A DNA stretch of 36,321 bases from JBFMEX01 sp040752215 (GCA_040752215.1 JBFMEX010000071.1:1-36321); one strand, 5' to 3'. Positions 16,804-28,874 are shown, counted from the stretch's first letter. The notes: a model not told the origin generated them from the letters alone. A program made the numbers and translations.

Positions 16804-17138
16804 TGGCTCCGAGACGACCGGCGGAGTGCACCGAGATGAGCCAGGTCAGGGCCGAAATCGACCGCATCGACAATCTGCTCGTCGACCTGATCGCCGAGCG
16901 GTTCGGATATGTCGACCGCGCCTGGCAGTTGAAACGCAACACGCCCGAGGGGGCGGTCGTGCAGTGGCGCATCCAGCAGGTGATCGACCACGTCCGCTCC
17001 CGCGCCAAGGAGCAAGGGCTGCCGCCGGAGATGGTCGAGATGGTCGGCGCGCAGTGGCGCAACATGATCGGCTGGTTCGTCCAGTACGAGGAGGAAAAGC
17101 TGCAGCAGGCCGGAGAGCAGGAAGGCGCCGGCAAATGA
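16803..17138 (+). CDS. Chorismate mutase, AroQ type
   Basis: The 111-residue protein is predicted to convert chorismate to prephenate, first step toward Phe and Tyr. It is an all-helical AroQ/PchB-like domain. The catalytic basic residues fall at the expected spacing: Arg16 (RAEIDRIDNLLVDLI), Arg33 (ERFGYV), Lys44 (WQLKRN) and Arg56 (VVQWRIQQVI), with Gln94 near the C-terminal helix. The residue after Arg56 is Ile, where E. coli has the catalytic Glu52, so it is closer to the PchB pattern. The ATG overlaps the gatA stop (TGATG) and its own end overlaps the next gene by four bases, so the three are coupled. Confidence 0.87.
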   Translation: MAPRRPAECTEMSQVRAEIDRIDNLLVDLIAERFGYVDRAWQLKRNTPEGAVVQWRIQQVIDHVRSRAKEQGLPPEMVEMVGAQWRNMIGWFVQYEEEKLQQAGEQEGAGK

Positions 17139-17422
17139 TCGGCCTGCAGCCGTTCGATCCGCTGAGCCTGGTGTTGATCGCGGCGCTCAATCCGGCGACG
17201 ATCGCGGTCGCGTTCGTGATGGGACGCAAGGCCGACCAGTGGCAGAAGATCGTCGTCGCCGCGTTCGCCGCCGCGCTCGCCGGCTTCGTGCTGGTGTTCC
17301 TCGCCACATTCCTGAAGCTCTTGCCCGCCAAGGGTCTTGGCGGGGAGGCCGGCCTCGTCGCGCTGCAATTCGGCTTCGGCCTCGCGTGGGCGGCGATCGG
17401 ATACTTCACGCACCGGACCTGA
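17135..17422 (+). CDS. Small integral membrane protein of unknown function
   Basis: The 95-residue product is mostly hydrophobic with about three membrane segments: LSLVLIAALNPATIAVAFVM, IVVAAFAAALAGFVLVFLATF and GLVALQFGFGLAWAAIGYF. The GRKADQWQK segment forms a polar loop. The NP in the first helix and the short length resemble conserved alphaproteobacterial small membrane proteins, but I cannot assign a role. The ATG overlaps the chorismate mutase TGA as ATGA, so it is translationally coupled to that gene. The minus-strand frame across here is a shadow. Confidence 0.75.
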   Translation: MIGLQPFDPLSLVLIAALNPATIAVAFVMGRKADQWQKIVVAAFAAALAGFVLVFLATFLKLLPAKGLGGEAGLVALQFGFGLAWAAIGYFTHRT

Positions 17423-17447
17423 CGCGGCCAGGATGCCGCCCTGTCGC

Positions 17448-17476
17448 GTTCCATTCGGGCCGCCAGCACCTATATA
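17448..17476 (+). promoter_or_regulatory. Possible promoter of the rhodanese gene
   Basis: TATATA (17471-17476) is an isolated AT-rich hexamer in very GC-rich DNA, 60 bp before the ATG at 17536. A poor -35, GTTCCA, lies 17 bp upstream. Assignment rests mainly on the -10-like element. Confidence 0.3.
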
Positions 17477-17535
17477 GCAGTGCACCCGACCGCGTCGGGC
17501 GACTTTCCATCGACTGCCTGGAGGCTCGAACCGAT

Positions 17536-18030
17536 ATGCTCCGCTTCGCACTCGCTACTCTCCTCGCAGGCGGGCTGCTGGCCATGCCGCCGCCGGCCGT
17601 GGCGCAGGACGCGACGCTCATCAATCCGGGAAAGGCCAGCGGTGTTCTCACCGCGGCAGAGGCACACGCCAAGGCCACCAAGGGTGAGCTGGTTCTGGTC
17701 GACATCCGCCATCCGGAGGAATGGAAGCAGACCGGCGTGCCGGAGAGCGGCCATGCCATCACCATGCACCAGAAGGGGCCCGAGTTCCTTAAGCAGCTCG
17801 AGGCGGCGACCGGCGGCGACAAGTCAAAGCCGGTGGCGCTGATCTGCGCGACCGGCTCGCGCACAACCTACCTGCAGGCGCCTTTGCAGCAGCAGGGCTA
17901 CACAACCGTGCTCAACGTGACCGAGGGCATGATGGGCAACCGGATCGGCAAGGGCTGGCTCAAGGCCGGCCTGCCGGTGCGCAGATGGCAGCCTGGCTCC
18001 TCCGCGCCGGCAGCGGTGGCGCGCCAGTAG
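17536..18030 (+). CDS. Periplasmic single-domain rhodanese-like protein
   Basis: The 164-residue protein has a signal peptide (MLRFALATLLAGGLLAMPPP, likely cleavage after the AVAQ region). One rhodanese domain follows: LVLVDIRHPEEWKQTGVP is the CH2A-type motif, and ALICATGSRTT is the active-site loop with candidate persulfide cysteine Cys104. It is therefore likely to carry sulfane sulfur, or be a rhodanese-fold relative, in the periplasm. The ATG at 17536 is chosen because it begins the signal peptide and TGGAGG lies about 12 bases upstream. The C-terminus is a short low-complexity Ser/Ala tail. It is followed by a probable intrinsic terminator, so it looks monocistronic. Confidence 0.87.
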   Translation: MLRFALATLLAGGLLAMPPPAVAQDATLINPGKASGVLTAAEAHAKATKGELVLVDIRHPEEWKQTGVPESGHAITMHQKGPEFLKQLEAATGGDKSKPVALICATGSRTTYLQAPLQQQGYTTVLNVTEGMMGNRIGKGWLKAGLPVRRWQPGSSAPAAVARQ

Positions 18031-18063
18031 CACTGGCGTCCGATCGTTCGACCTGTTGCCAGA

Positions 18064-18094
18064 GCCGCCCCGCGGGCCGGCAGCTCATTTTTTT
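18064..18094 (+). terminator. Probable intrinsic terminator after the rhodanese gene
   Basis: GCCGCCCCGCGGGCCGGC (18064-18081) folds into a GC-rich hairpin with one mismatch and is followed shortly by seven T residues (18088-18094). The T-run is unusual in this GC-rich window and supports termination about 60 bp after the stop codon. Confidence 0.6.
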
Positions 18095-18264
18095 GGCGCG
18101 CGGCAACTCCCGCTCGACGAGCCGGCCGCCCGCGCGGCCAGCGGCTCGGTGGTACGGGCGTCCCTTGAACACGCTTCCACCGTGGCAGGTCTGCGCGGCC
18201 GGCAGGCGGCCGGGGCGGCCATACTTCTGCCGAAATGAACGACGATCAATTATGCTGGAGAACG

Positions 18265-19377
18265 ATGCTCACTGGGTGCGCCATGTGGATCTCTCGTAGC
18301 CGCCTCGCCGACGACGTGGCCCGTTGGCGCCGAGCAGGGTGGGTGACGGCGGACGGCGAGACGGCGATCCGGGCCGAGATTGCTGCATCGCGCATGCCGG
18401 TCGGGCTGGCGGGGGTGCTCGCGATCCTCGGCGCGGTGCTGCTCGGCTTCGGCGCCATGAGCTTCGTTGCCGCCAACTGGCAGGACATCCCGCGGCCGGC
18501 CCGGCTCGGACTGATCGTGGCCGGCCTGTGGGTGAGCTATGGCGCCGCCGGCGTGCTGTCGGCACGCCAATTGAAGCCATTCGCCGAGGCGGCACTGCTC
18601 GCGGGCGTCGCCGTATTCGGCGCCGGCATCATGCTGGTCGCGCAGATGTACCACATCGACGGCAACCCGCCCGACGCGGTGCTGACCTGGGCCGCGGGCG
18701 CTCTGTTCGTCGGCGTCCTGCTCGCCTCGAACGCATCGCTCGCCGCTGCCGCGCTGCTGACGGCGTTGTGGAGCGGATGGGAGATGGTCTCGACCGGGCA
18801 GGTGCACTGGCCGGCCCTGCCGGCAGCCGCCGTGCTCGCGCTCGCCTTCTGGCGCCAGGGATGGCGGCCGGGCGCGTATTTGGTCGGAGCCGGGCTCTCG
18901 GCGTGGGTCGTCTCGCTCGGCTTCCTGCTGTCGAAGGGCAGCTGGGAAAGCGTCGTGCTGCCGATCGGTCTCGCAGCCATGGCACTCGGCCTCCTCGGCT
19001 CGCGGCTCGACCGGAGGCTCGCTCCGGCCGGGCCGCAGCTCGCCGGATACGGCTTCGCGACCGCGCTCTGCGCGCTCTTCGCCCTGCAATTCATCGAGCG
19101 CGTGGATACCTCGTCGCTGATCGTCTGGGGCGTGCTGGCGCTGGCACTCTCGCTCACGCTGGTCGCGGTGGCGCTGGCTGCACATGCGAAGGGCTTGGTG
19201 TGGCTTGGCTACGCGGGTTTCGCGGCCGAGATCCTCGGCCTCTATTTCAAGACCGTCGGCACGCTCATCGGCTCGTCGCTGTTCTTCCTCTCGGCCGGCC
19301 TCGTCGTCATCGCTCTCGCCGTCCTCGCCTGGCGCCTGCATGTCCGCGCCGCGCTCGCTCTGGAGACCTCGCCATGA
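18265..19377 (+). CDS. DUF2157 domain-containing polytopic membrane protein
   Basis: About 370 residues. A short N-terminal soluble part, SRLADDVARWRRAGWVTADG, is the DUF2157 hallmark. It is followed by roughly ten hydrophobic segments beginning GLAGVLAILGAVLLGFGAMSFVAANWQDIP. The function of DUF2157 proteins is unknown; they are usually encoded next to a GDYXXLXY protein, as here. I prefer the ATG at 18265 because GGAG lies four bases upstream; an in-frame ATG at 18235 has no ribosome-binding site, and ATG 18283 (MWISRSR) is also possible. Its stop overlaps the next start as ATGA. Confidence 0.85.
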   Translation: MLTGCAMWISRSRLADDVARWRRAGWVTADGETAIRAEIAASRMPVGLAGVLAILGAVLLGFGAMSFVAANWQDIPRPARLGLIVAGLWVSYGAAGVLSARQLKPFAEAALLAGVAVFGAGIMLVAQMYHIDGNPPDAVLTWAAGALFVGVLLASNASLAAAALLTALWSGWEMVSTGQVHWPALPAAAVLALAFWRQGWRPGAYLVGAGLSAWVVSLGFLLSKGSWESVVLPIGLAAMALGLLGSRLDRRLAPAGPQLAGYGFATALCALFALQFIERVDTSSLIVWGVLALALSLTLVAVALAAHAKGLVWLGYAGFAAEILGLYFKTVGTLIGSSLFFLSAGLVVIALAVLAWRLHVRAALALETSP

Positions 19378-19949
19378 TCGAATCGAGACACGCGCGCTGG
19401 CTGGCGCTGGCCGCAGTCGCGCTGACGCAGAGCGGGGTGCTCGCGTACATGGTCTATGAACGCGTCAGCCTGCTCGCCTCGGGCCGAGAGATTACACTGC
19501 CGGTCGTCCCCGTCGATCCGCGCAGCCTGTTCCGCGGCGACTACGTGATCCTCGACTACGACATCCGCCGCATGGACGTGCCGGACGCGACACCGGCGCT
19601 ACGCAAGGGCGACAAGGTGTTCGTCACCATCGCCGAGACCGACAAGGGTTGGAAGGCGGTTGCCGCCGACCGGAGCCATCCGGGCGACCCCGGAGCCGGT
19701 CGCACGGTGCTGAAGGGCCGCATCGAGCGCGCCTGGAGCAAGGGCCCCGACACCGTTCGGAAGACCAGCCTCGTCGTGCGCTACGGCATCGAGAGCTATT
19801 TCGTGCCCGAGGGCGAGGGCAGGACGCTCGAGGCGAAGGTGCGCGAGCGCAAGATCGACGCGCTCATCGCGCTTGGTACCGACGGCACCGCCGCCATCAA
19901 GGGCCTCCGCGTCGAAGGCGAGACGGTCCGCTTGGAGCCGCTCCTCTAG
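19374..19949 (+). CDS. GDYXXLXY domain-containing protein
   Basis: The 191-residue protein has an N-terminal hydrophobic helix (WLALAAVALTQSGVLAYMVY, about 9-28) acting as a signal anchor. The name-giving motif RGDYVILDY follows at 54-62 and YGIESYFVPEGEG further on. The remainder is predicted to be a beta-rich extracytoplasmic domain. The biochemical role is not known. Its ATG overlaps the DUF2157 stop by four bases, which ties the two products together, consistent with a membrane complex. The longer frame extending upstream to 18324 is antisense-like noise within the DUF2157 gene. Confidence 0.9.
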   Translation: MIESRHARWLALAAVALTQSGVLAYMVYERVSLLASGREITLPVVPVDPRSLFRGDYVILDYDIRRMDVPDATPALRKGDKVFVTIAETDKGWKAVAADRSHPGDPGAGRTVLKGRIERAWSKGPDTVRKTSLVVRYGIESYFVPEGEGRTLEAKVRERKIDALIALGTDGTAAIKGLRVEGETVRLEPLL

Positions 19950-19978
19950 ACCAAGTTTCCATTGTCTCCTCGCGCCGC

Positions 19979-20005
19979 GTCATGGCCGGGCTCGACCCAC
20001 GGCGG
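19979..20005. repeat. Degenerate REP-like palindrome
   Basis: ATGGCCGGG followed by CTCGACCC and a decayed right arm. The plus-strand translation begins VMAGLDP and the minus strand reads GSSPAMT, both familiar spurious peptides from alphaproteobacterial palindromic repeats. It is related to the intact element at 15255. Confidence 0.5.
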
Positions 20006-20440
20006 TCCGGCTCAGGTCGGAGCCGATGCCTCGTTGCAGCGGACGTCGAACGGTATCCTCGTGCTCGCCGGAGGTGCCGACGCGGTTCTCGTCCCGGGAG
20101 TGCGAGTAGGGCGCCGGCGAACGAAAATCGAGCGGACCTGCCCGCCGCCCAGAATCCTTCCCCATGTGGCTTGTGCGGGGCCGAGAAATCTGCCACATTC
20201 CGATAAAAAGGTCAGCAATCCTGTCCTTTATGCGCGCGCCAGCGGCGGGCGCCGCGGGGAGGATTGCTGTCGGGCCGGGCTGCGATTGGCCGCGTCGGGC
20301 AGTGGGAGCGGGACGGTGAACGGTGTAGGCCGATTGGCGATGGCGACGAGCGGGCCGGACGAAGACTGCCGGAATGCCGCCTTGCGCAGCGATGCGCCGG
20401 CGCTGGCCACGACCACCGCGCCCATGCGAAAACGCCGCTA

Positions 20441-20484
20441 GCTCTCCCGCGCATTCATCATCAGCCACGCGCTTCCGGGAGAGC
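20441..20484 (+). promoter_or_regulatory. Leader hairpin upstream of gltB
   Basis: GCTCTCCCG (20441-20449) and CGGGAGAGC (20476-20484) form a perfect 9-bp stem, with further GCGC pairing inside. It lies about 85 bp before the gltB ATG. There is no T-run. It may be a leader RNA structure or the end of an upstream unit; the function is unknown. Confidence 0.35.
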
Positions 20485-20568
20485 AGCCGAGCCGCTGCGG
20501 CAAGGCTGACCAGCCCGAACCGATACCGAGCATCCAATTTTCCGCCCGAGCGGCACCCGAGGTCCAAG

Positions 20569-25323
<4,755 letters not shown>

Positions 25324-25415
25324 GAGGACGGGACTGGATTTTTTGCGGCGCTGCATGGTTCATCGGAAAGCGGATCTGCAGCGATGTCGCGACGTGAGGT
25401 AGACAGGTGTCTGCA

Positions 25416-25667
25416 ATGACGATGCTGATCAAGACACTTCCCGCTGGCCAGCTACCGCAGGCGTGGCAGCACGAGCTCGGCCTTGGACCCGATGCCCCGG
25501 TGCGCGTCGCTATCGAGGCGATGCCGTGGATTCGTGCGCCCCAGGAGATGGCGCGGTTGCTCGGCACGCTCGACAATCTAGAGCCCGTCGATGTCGGCGG
25601 CGACGTCACGTCGTTCATTCGCGCCGAGCGCGCGCGGTTGGACGCGCGCACCGGGAACGGCGGCTGA
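25416..25667 (+). CDS. Putative VapB-like antitoxin
   Basis: The 83-residue product has no motif I can assign to a named antitoxin family. Its position (stop overlapping the start of a PIN toxin as TGATG), small size and acidic/amphipathic C-terminus (DVTSFIRAERARLDART) fit the toxin-binding tail of a type II antitoxin. The N-terminal half would be expected to bind DNA, but no clear ribbon-helix-helix or AbrB pattern is seen. The start could be ATG 25416, ATG 25422 or GTG 25407. The pair lies 92 bp after gltB, and codon choice looks less GC3-biased than in the flanking glt genes. Confidence 0.65.
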   Translation: MTMLIKTLPAGQLPQAWQHELGLGPDAPVRVAIEAMPWIRAPQEMARLLGTLDNLEPVDVGGDVTSFIRAERARLDARTGNGG

Positions 25668-26113
25668 TGCGGTTCGTATCGGATACCTCGATCGTGGCTA
25701 AGGCGTTTCTGGTCGAGCCCGATCGGGATCGGGCGGTTCGGGTAATCGCGACGGGCGTGAGGGGCGAGGCCACTTTGCTCGCGCCAAGTCTTCTGCTTTA
25801 TGAGATCAACAATGTGCTGATCAGCAAGTCCGTTAAGGGCCGCTCCTATGACCGGGCGATCGGAACCCTCATGGACTGGGTGCGCAGCGGCGTGGTCGTG
25901 GTCGAGGAGCCTCACGAGGAGCTGTTGAGACGAACGGAGGCGATCGCATCGATCGACACACAAGGGCAGGGCTACATCTCGAGTTTCGACGCGGCCTTTC
26001 GCGCACTGGCATTGATCCGCGGAGCCTCTTTTCTCGCCAGCGATCAGAGCTACGTACACAAGACCCGACCCTTGGTCGGAAGCTTTGATCTCCTCGAAGA
26101 GACTGCGATCTAG
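25667..26113 (+). CDS. PIN domain toxin, VapC-like ribonuclease
   Basis: The 148-residue protein has the PIN-domain acidic set at expected positions: Asp6 in FVSDTSIVAKAF, Glu46 in LLYEINNVL, Asp108 in SSFDAAFRALA and Asp126 in LASDQSYV. VapC toxins are Mg2+-dependent RNases that cut tRNA or rRNA and are held inactive by the cognate antitoxin. The ATG overlaps the antitoxin stop, the standard arrangement. It ends 18 bp before gltD. Codons such as TTT, GTA, CTT and AAT are commoner than in neighbours, hinting at acquisition. All four acidic residues are present, so the toxin could be active. Confidence 0.88.
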   Translation: MRFVSDTSIVAKAFLVEPDRDRAVRVIATGVRGEATLLAPSLLLYEINNVLISKSVKGRSYDRAIGTLMDWVRSGVVVVEEPHEELLRRTEAIASIDTQGQGYISSFDAAFRALALIRGASFLASDQSYVHKTRPLVGSFDLLEETAI

Positions 26114-26131
26114 CGAAAACGGACAGCGACC

Positions 26132-27571
26132 ATGGGCAAGCCGACGGGATTTCTGGAACTCGAGCGCACCGACCGCAAGTACCGGCCGGTCGAGGAGCGC
26201 GTCAAACACTGGCGCGAGTTCGTCGTGCCGCTCTCCGAGGGAGAGCTCAAGGCGCAAGCGAGCCGCTGCATGGACTGCGGCATCCCCTATTGTCACAACG
26301 GCTGCCCGGTCAACAACCAGATCCCGGACTGGAACGACCTCGTCTACCGCAGCAATTTCGAGCGCGCCGCTCAGAACCTGCACTCGACCAACAACTTCCC
26401 CGAGGTGACGGGACGCGTCTGCCCGGCGCCGTGCGAGGCCTCGTGCACGCTCAACATCGACGACGCGCCGGTCACCATCAAGACCATCGAGTGCGCCATC
26501 GCCGACCGCGCGTGGGCCGAAGGCTGGATCAGCCCGCAGCCGGCCGAGACCAAGACCGGCAAGCGGGTCGCCATCATCGGCTCGGGACCGGCCGGCCTCG
26601 CCGCCGCCCAGCAGCTCGCCCGCGCCGGCCACGCCGTCACCGTCTACGAGAAGAACGCGCGCCCCGGCGGCCTGCTCGTCTACGGCATCCCCGACTTCAA
26701 ATTGGAAAAGGGGATCGTCGCGCGCCGCGTCCGGCAGATGGAAGCCGAGGGCGTCACCTTCCGCTGCAACGTACACGTCGGCCTCGACGTGTCGGCCGCC
26801 GAGATCGAGGCCGCCAACGACGCCGTGTTGTTCGCCATGGGCTCGGAGGAGCCGTTCGACTTCTTCACCAAGGCCTCCGGCCGCGACCTCGACGGAATCC
26901 ACTTCGCGATGGAGTTCCTGCCGCAGCAGAACCGCCGTGTCGCCGGCGAGGGGCAGCCGAAGGACACGCGCGAGATCTCCGCCAAGGACAAGCACGTGAT
27001 CGTCATCGGCGGCGGCGACACCGGGTCCGACTGCATCGGCACATCGTTCCGCCAGGGGGCCAAGAGCGTCACCCAGCTCGAGATCATGCCGAAGCCGCCG
27101 GAGAAGGAGTTGAAGGCGCTTTCGTGGCCACACTGGCCGCTGAAGCTGCGCGTCTCCTCGAGCCAGCTCGAAGGCGCGAAGACCGAGTTCTCGATCTCGA
27201 CGACCGCATTCGCCGGCAGCAACGGCCGCATCGAGCAGCTCCACTACACCCGCGTCGACGACAAGATGCAGCCGATCCCCGGCACCGAGGGAGTCTTGCC
27301 GGCCGACCTCGTGCTGCTGGCGATGGGGTTCTCCGGCCCCGTGCAGGACGACATCATCCAGGAGCTGACTCTGCCGGTGGTCGCCCGCGGGCGCTTCAAG
27401 GGTCTCGATGCCGACGAGCGCACCTATCGTCTCGCCAAGGACGGCAAGCTGTTCGCCGCCGGTGACGTGCGGCGCGGCCAGAGCCTCGTCGTGTGGGCGA
27501 TCCGCGAGGGGCGCCAGGCGGCCGCGGCGATCGACGCGTTCCTGATGGGCGCGACCACGCTGCCACGATGA
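26132..27571 (+). CDS. gltD: Glutamate synthase small subunit
   Basis: GltD passes electrons from NADPH through FAD and two [4Fe-4S] clusters to GltB. The 479-residue protein begins with the FeS domain: ASRCMDCGIPYCHNGCPVNN and GRVCPAPCEASCTLN. The FAD motif VAIIGSGPAGLAAAQQLARAG, the linker RPGGLLVYGIPDFKLEKG and the second nucleotide motif VIVIGGGDTGSDC for NADPH follow. The C-terminal GDVRRGQSLVVWAIREGR is the usual FAD-contact end. Length is normal. It would ordinarily follow gltB directly; here the toxin-antitoxin pair intervenes, and gltD may be read from the gltB promoter through it or from a promoter within it. Confidence 0.97.
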   Translation: MGKPTGFLELERTDRKYRPVEERVKHWREFVVPLSEGELKAQASRCMDCGIPYCHNGCPVNNQIPDWNDLVYRSNFERAAQNLHSTNNFPEVTGRVCPAPCEASCTLNIDDAPVTIKTIECAIADRAWAEGWISPQPAETKTGKRVAIIGSGPAGLAAAQQLARAGHAVTVYEKNARPGGLLVYGIPDFKLEKGIVARRVRQMEAEGVTFRCNVHVGLDVSAAEIEAANDAVLFAMGSEEPFDFFTKASGRDLDGIHFAMEFLPQQNRRVAGEGQPKDTREISAKDKHVIVIGGGDTGSDCIGTSFRQGAKSVTQLEIMPKPPEKELKALSWPHWPLKLRVSSSQLEGAKTEFSISTTAFAGSNGRIEQLHYTRVDDKMQPIPGTEGVLPADLVLLAMGFSGPVQDDIIQELTLPVVARGRFKGLDADERTYRLAKDGKLFAAGDVRRGQSLVVWAIREGRQAAAAIDAFLMGATTLPR

Positions 27572-27624
27572 GGCGGCCCGGCCCGCTTGACAGGTGTCAA
27601 GGCGACGGCGCCGTGGGGCCGCCT
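27571..27624 (+). terminator. Branched inverted repeat after gltD, possible terminator
   Basis: AGGCGGCCC (27571-27579, starting on the last base of the gltD stop) pairs with GGGCCGCCT (27616-27624). Inside lie a perfect hairpin CTTGAC-AGGT-GTCAAG (27586-27601) and a palindrome ACGGCGCCGT (27605-27614). As RNA it would form a three-branched structure. No T-run follows. Confidence 0.4.
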
Positions 27625-27665
27625 AGCTTGCCCCCGAAAGACCAGCTTGTGGGAGGTGTCCGCAC

Positions 27666-28079
27666 ATGACGACAAATCTCGAGATCACCTTCCACGGCGT
27701 CGAGAAAAGCGAGGCGATCGAGGCCCGCATCCGGGAGAAGCACGCCAAGCTCGGAGAGCACCACGCGCGCATCACGCGTTGTCGCGTCGTGGTCGAGGCG
27801 CCGCACCGCAAGGGCCACCAGGGCAAGGTCTATCACGTCAAGATCGAGATCTCGCTGCCGGGTCACGCGCCGATCGTGGTCGGCAACGAGCGCGAGGCAA
27901 GCCACGACCACGAGGACGTCTACGTCGCGTTGCGCGATGCGTTCGCCGCCGCGCGGCGCCGTCTCGACGACGTCGTCGCCCGCATGGCCGGAGCGGCCAA
28001 GGCCGAGCGTAGCCGCCGCCGTCCCGCCGGCTCTGCCAAAGGCTCCGGCAACGGCAGGGTCAAGGGCAGCGAGGATTGA
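27666..28079 (+). CDS. HPF/RaiA family ribosome-associated protein (short form)
   Basis: This 137-residue protein matches the hibernation-promoting factor/RaiA fold: LEITFHGVEKSEAIEARIREKHAKL is the beta-alpha start. CRVVVEAPHRKGHQGKVYHVKIEISLPG forms the central sheet, and HEDVYVALRDAFAAARRRLDD the second helix. Such proteins bind the decoding centre of idle ribosomes. The long-form dimerisation domain is absent; instead there is a basic Arg/Lys/Gly-rich tail (about 115-137). The ATG at 27666 has GGGAGG upstream. It is separated from gltD by a 94-bp region with strong secondary structure and is probably expressed separately. Confidence 0.85.
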   Translation: MTTNLEITFHGVEKSEAIEARIREKHAKLGEHHARITRCRVVVEAPHRKGHQGKVYHVKIEISLPGHAPIVVGNEREASHDHEDVYVALRDAFAAARRRLDDVVARMAGAAKAERSRRRPAGSAKGSGNGRVKGSED

Positions 28080-28091
28080 GGCGGCCGCGCG

Positions 28092-28757
28092 TCATCCGTC
28101 GGCCGACGCGGCTCGAAGTGTCGCAAGGTAGCGGCGCGCCTCGACCAGCGCCGACTGCAGCGCCGCCTCGCTCCGGGTTCCCTTGGCGATCCCGATGGCA
28201 CCCTCGACCGCGGCGAGGATGAAGATCGCCGCCGCCCTCGAATCGACATCGCCGCGCACGACGCCGCTGGCCTTGCCGCGCTCGAGCGCCGTGGCGATAT
28301 TGTCGATGATGCCCTGAAAAACCGCGGCGAGGCGCTGCTGGAACGCCGGATCGAGCCCGCTCATCTCCTGGGCGAGGTTGTTGATCGGACAGCCGAGCGT
28401 CGTGGCGCGCGGTCCGAGCAGTCCGAGCGCGAATGACGCGCTCGCCTCGATACCCTCGATAGGATCGTCGTACTGCGCGAGGTGCTGACGCCAGACGAGA
28501 TCGGCGAGACCGGCCAGAAGCTCGTCGATCACCGCCAGGCCGAGCGCCGTCTTGCTTTCGAAGTGGTGGTAGAAGGCGCCCTTGGTGAGCCCGGCCTTGG
28601 CGAGCAGGGTGTCGACCCGGAGCCCCTGGTAGCCGTGCTCGTAAATCTCGGCGAATGCCACGTCGAGCAGGCGAGTGCGGGTGGCGGCCCCGTCGCGGTC
28701 GCTCTGCCGTTCGCTCACCCCGGCCGCAGACAAGCTCTCTTCCTCTCGATTTCTCAA
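28092..28757 (-). CDS. TetR/AcrR family transcriptional regulator
   Basis: This is a 221-residue repressor-type protein. The N-terminal helix-turn-helix is clear: RTRLLDVAFAEIYEHGYQGL then VDTLLAKAGLTKGAFYHHF, with the conserved KTALGLAVIDE after it. The ligand domain has GCPINNLAQEMSGLDPAFQQ, a motif shared by several TetR regulators; its Cys123 is the only cysteine in the protein. The start is probably TTG at 28757; a GTG at 28718 is an alternative and neither has a strong ribosome-binding site. It is transcribed away from the tusA-dsrE2 pair, and two matched palindromes lie in the shared spacer. It is therefore likely to repress both itself and that pair. Confidence 0.92.
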   Translation of the reverse strand: MRNREEESLSAAGVSERQSDRDGAATRTRLLDVAFAEIYEHGYQGLRVDTLLAKAGLTKGAFYHHFESKTALGLAVIDELLAGLADLVWRQHLAQYDDPIEGIEASASFALGLLGPRATTLGCPINNLAQEMSGLDPAFQQRLAAVFQGIIDNIATALERGKASGVVRGDVDSRAAAIFILAAVEGAIGIAKGTRSEAALQSALVEARRYLATLRAASADG

Positions 28758-28874
28758 TGAGTTGTCGGACCATCCGGAACCCGACGCCGATGCCTATGTT
28801 AGCCCGATTTGCGCGCTTCGGACCATGTCCTCTCGGCGCGGAAACGCATTCACAGGCACATGAGCGCATTCGAA

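Larger units (their letters stand above)
19950..20568. other. Gene-free 619-bp region upstream of gltB
   Basis: No open frame here has recognisable motifs. It contains a degenerate REP-like palindrome (19979-20005), a 7-bp inverted repeat ATGTGGC/GCCACAT (20164-20170 and 20192-20198) and a 9-bp hairpin (20441-20484). A gltB promoter should lie here but I could not fix one. No sigma-54-type GG-N10-GC site of good quality was seen. Confidence 0.5.

Noticed and set aside
18235..18264. Upstream ATG of the DUF2157 gene as the start
   Set aside because: It lacks a ribosome-binding site, whereas ATG 18265 has GGAG upstream. It remains possible.
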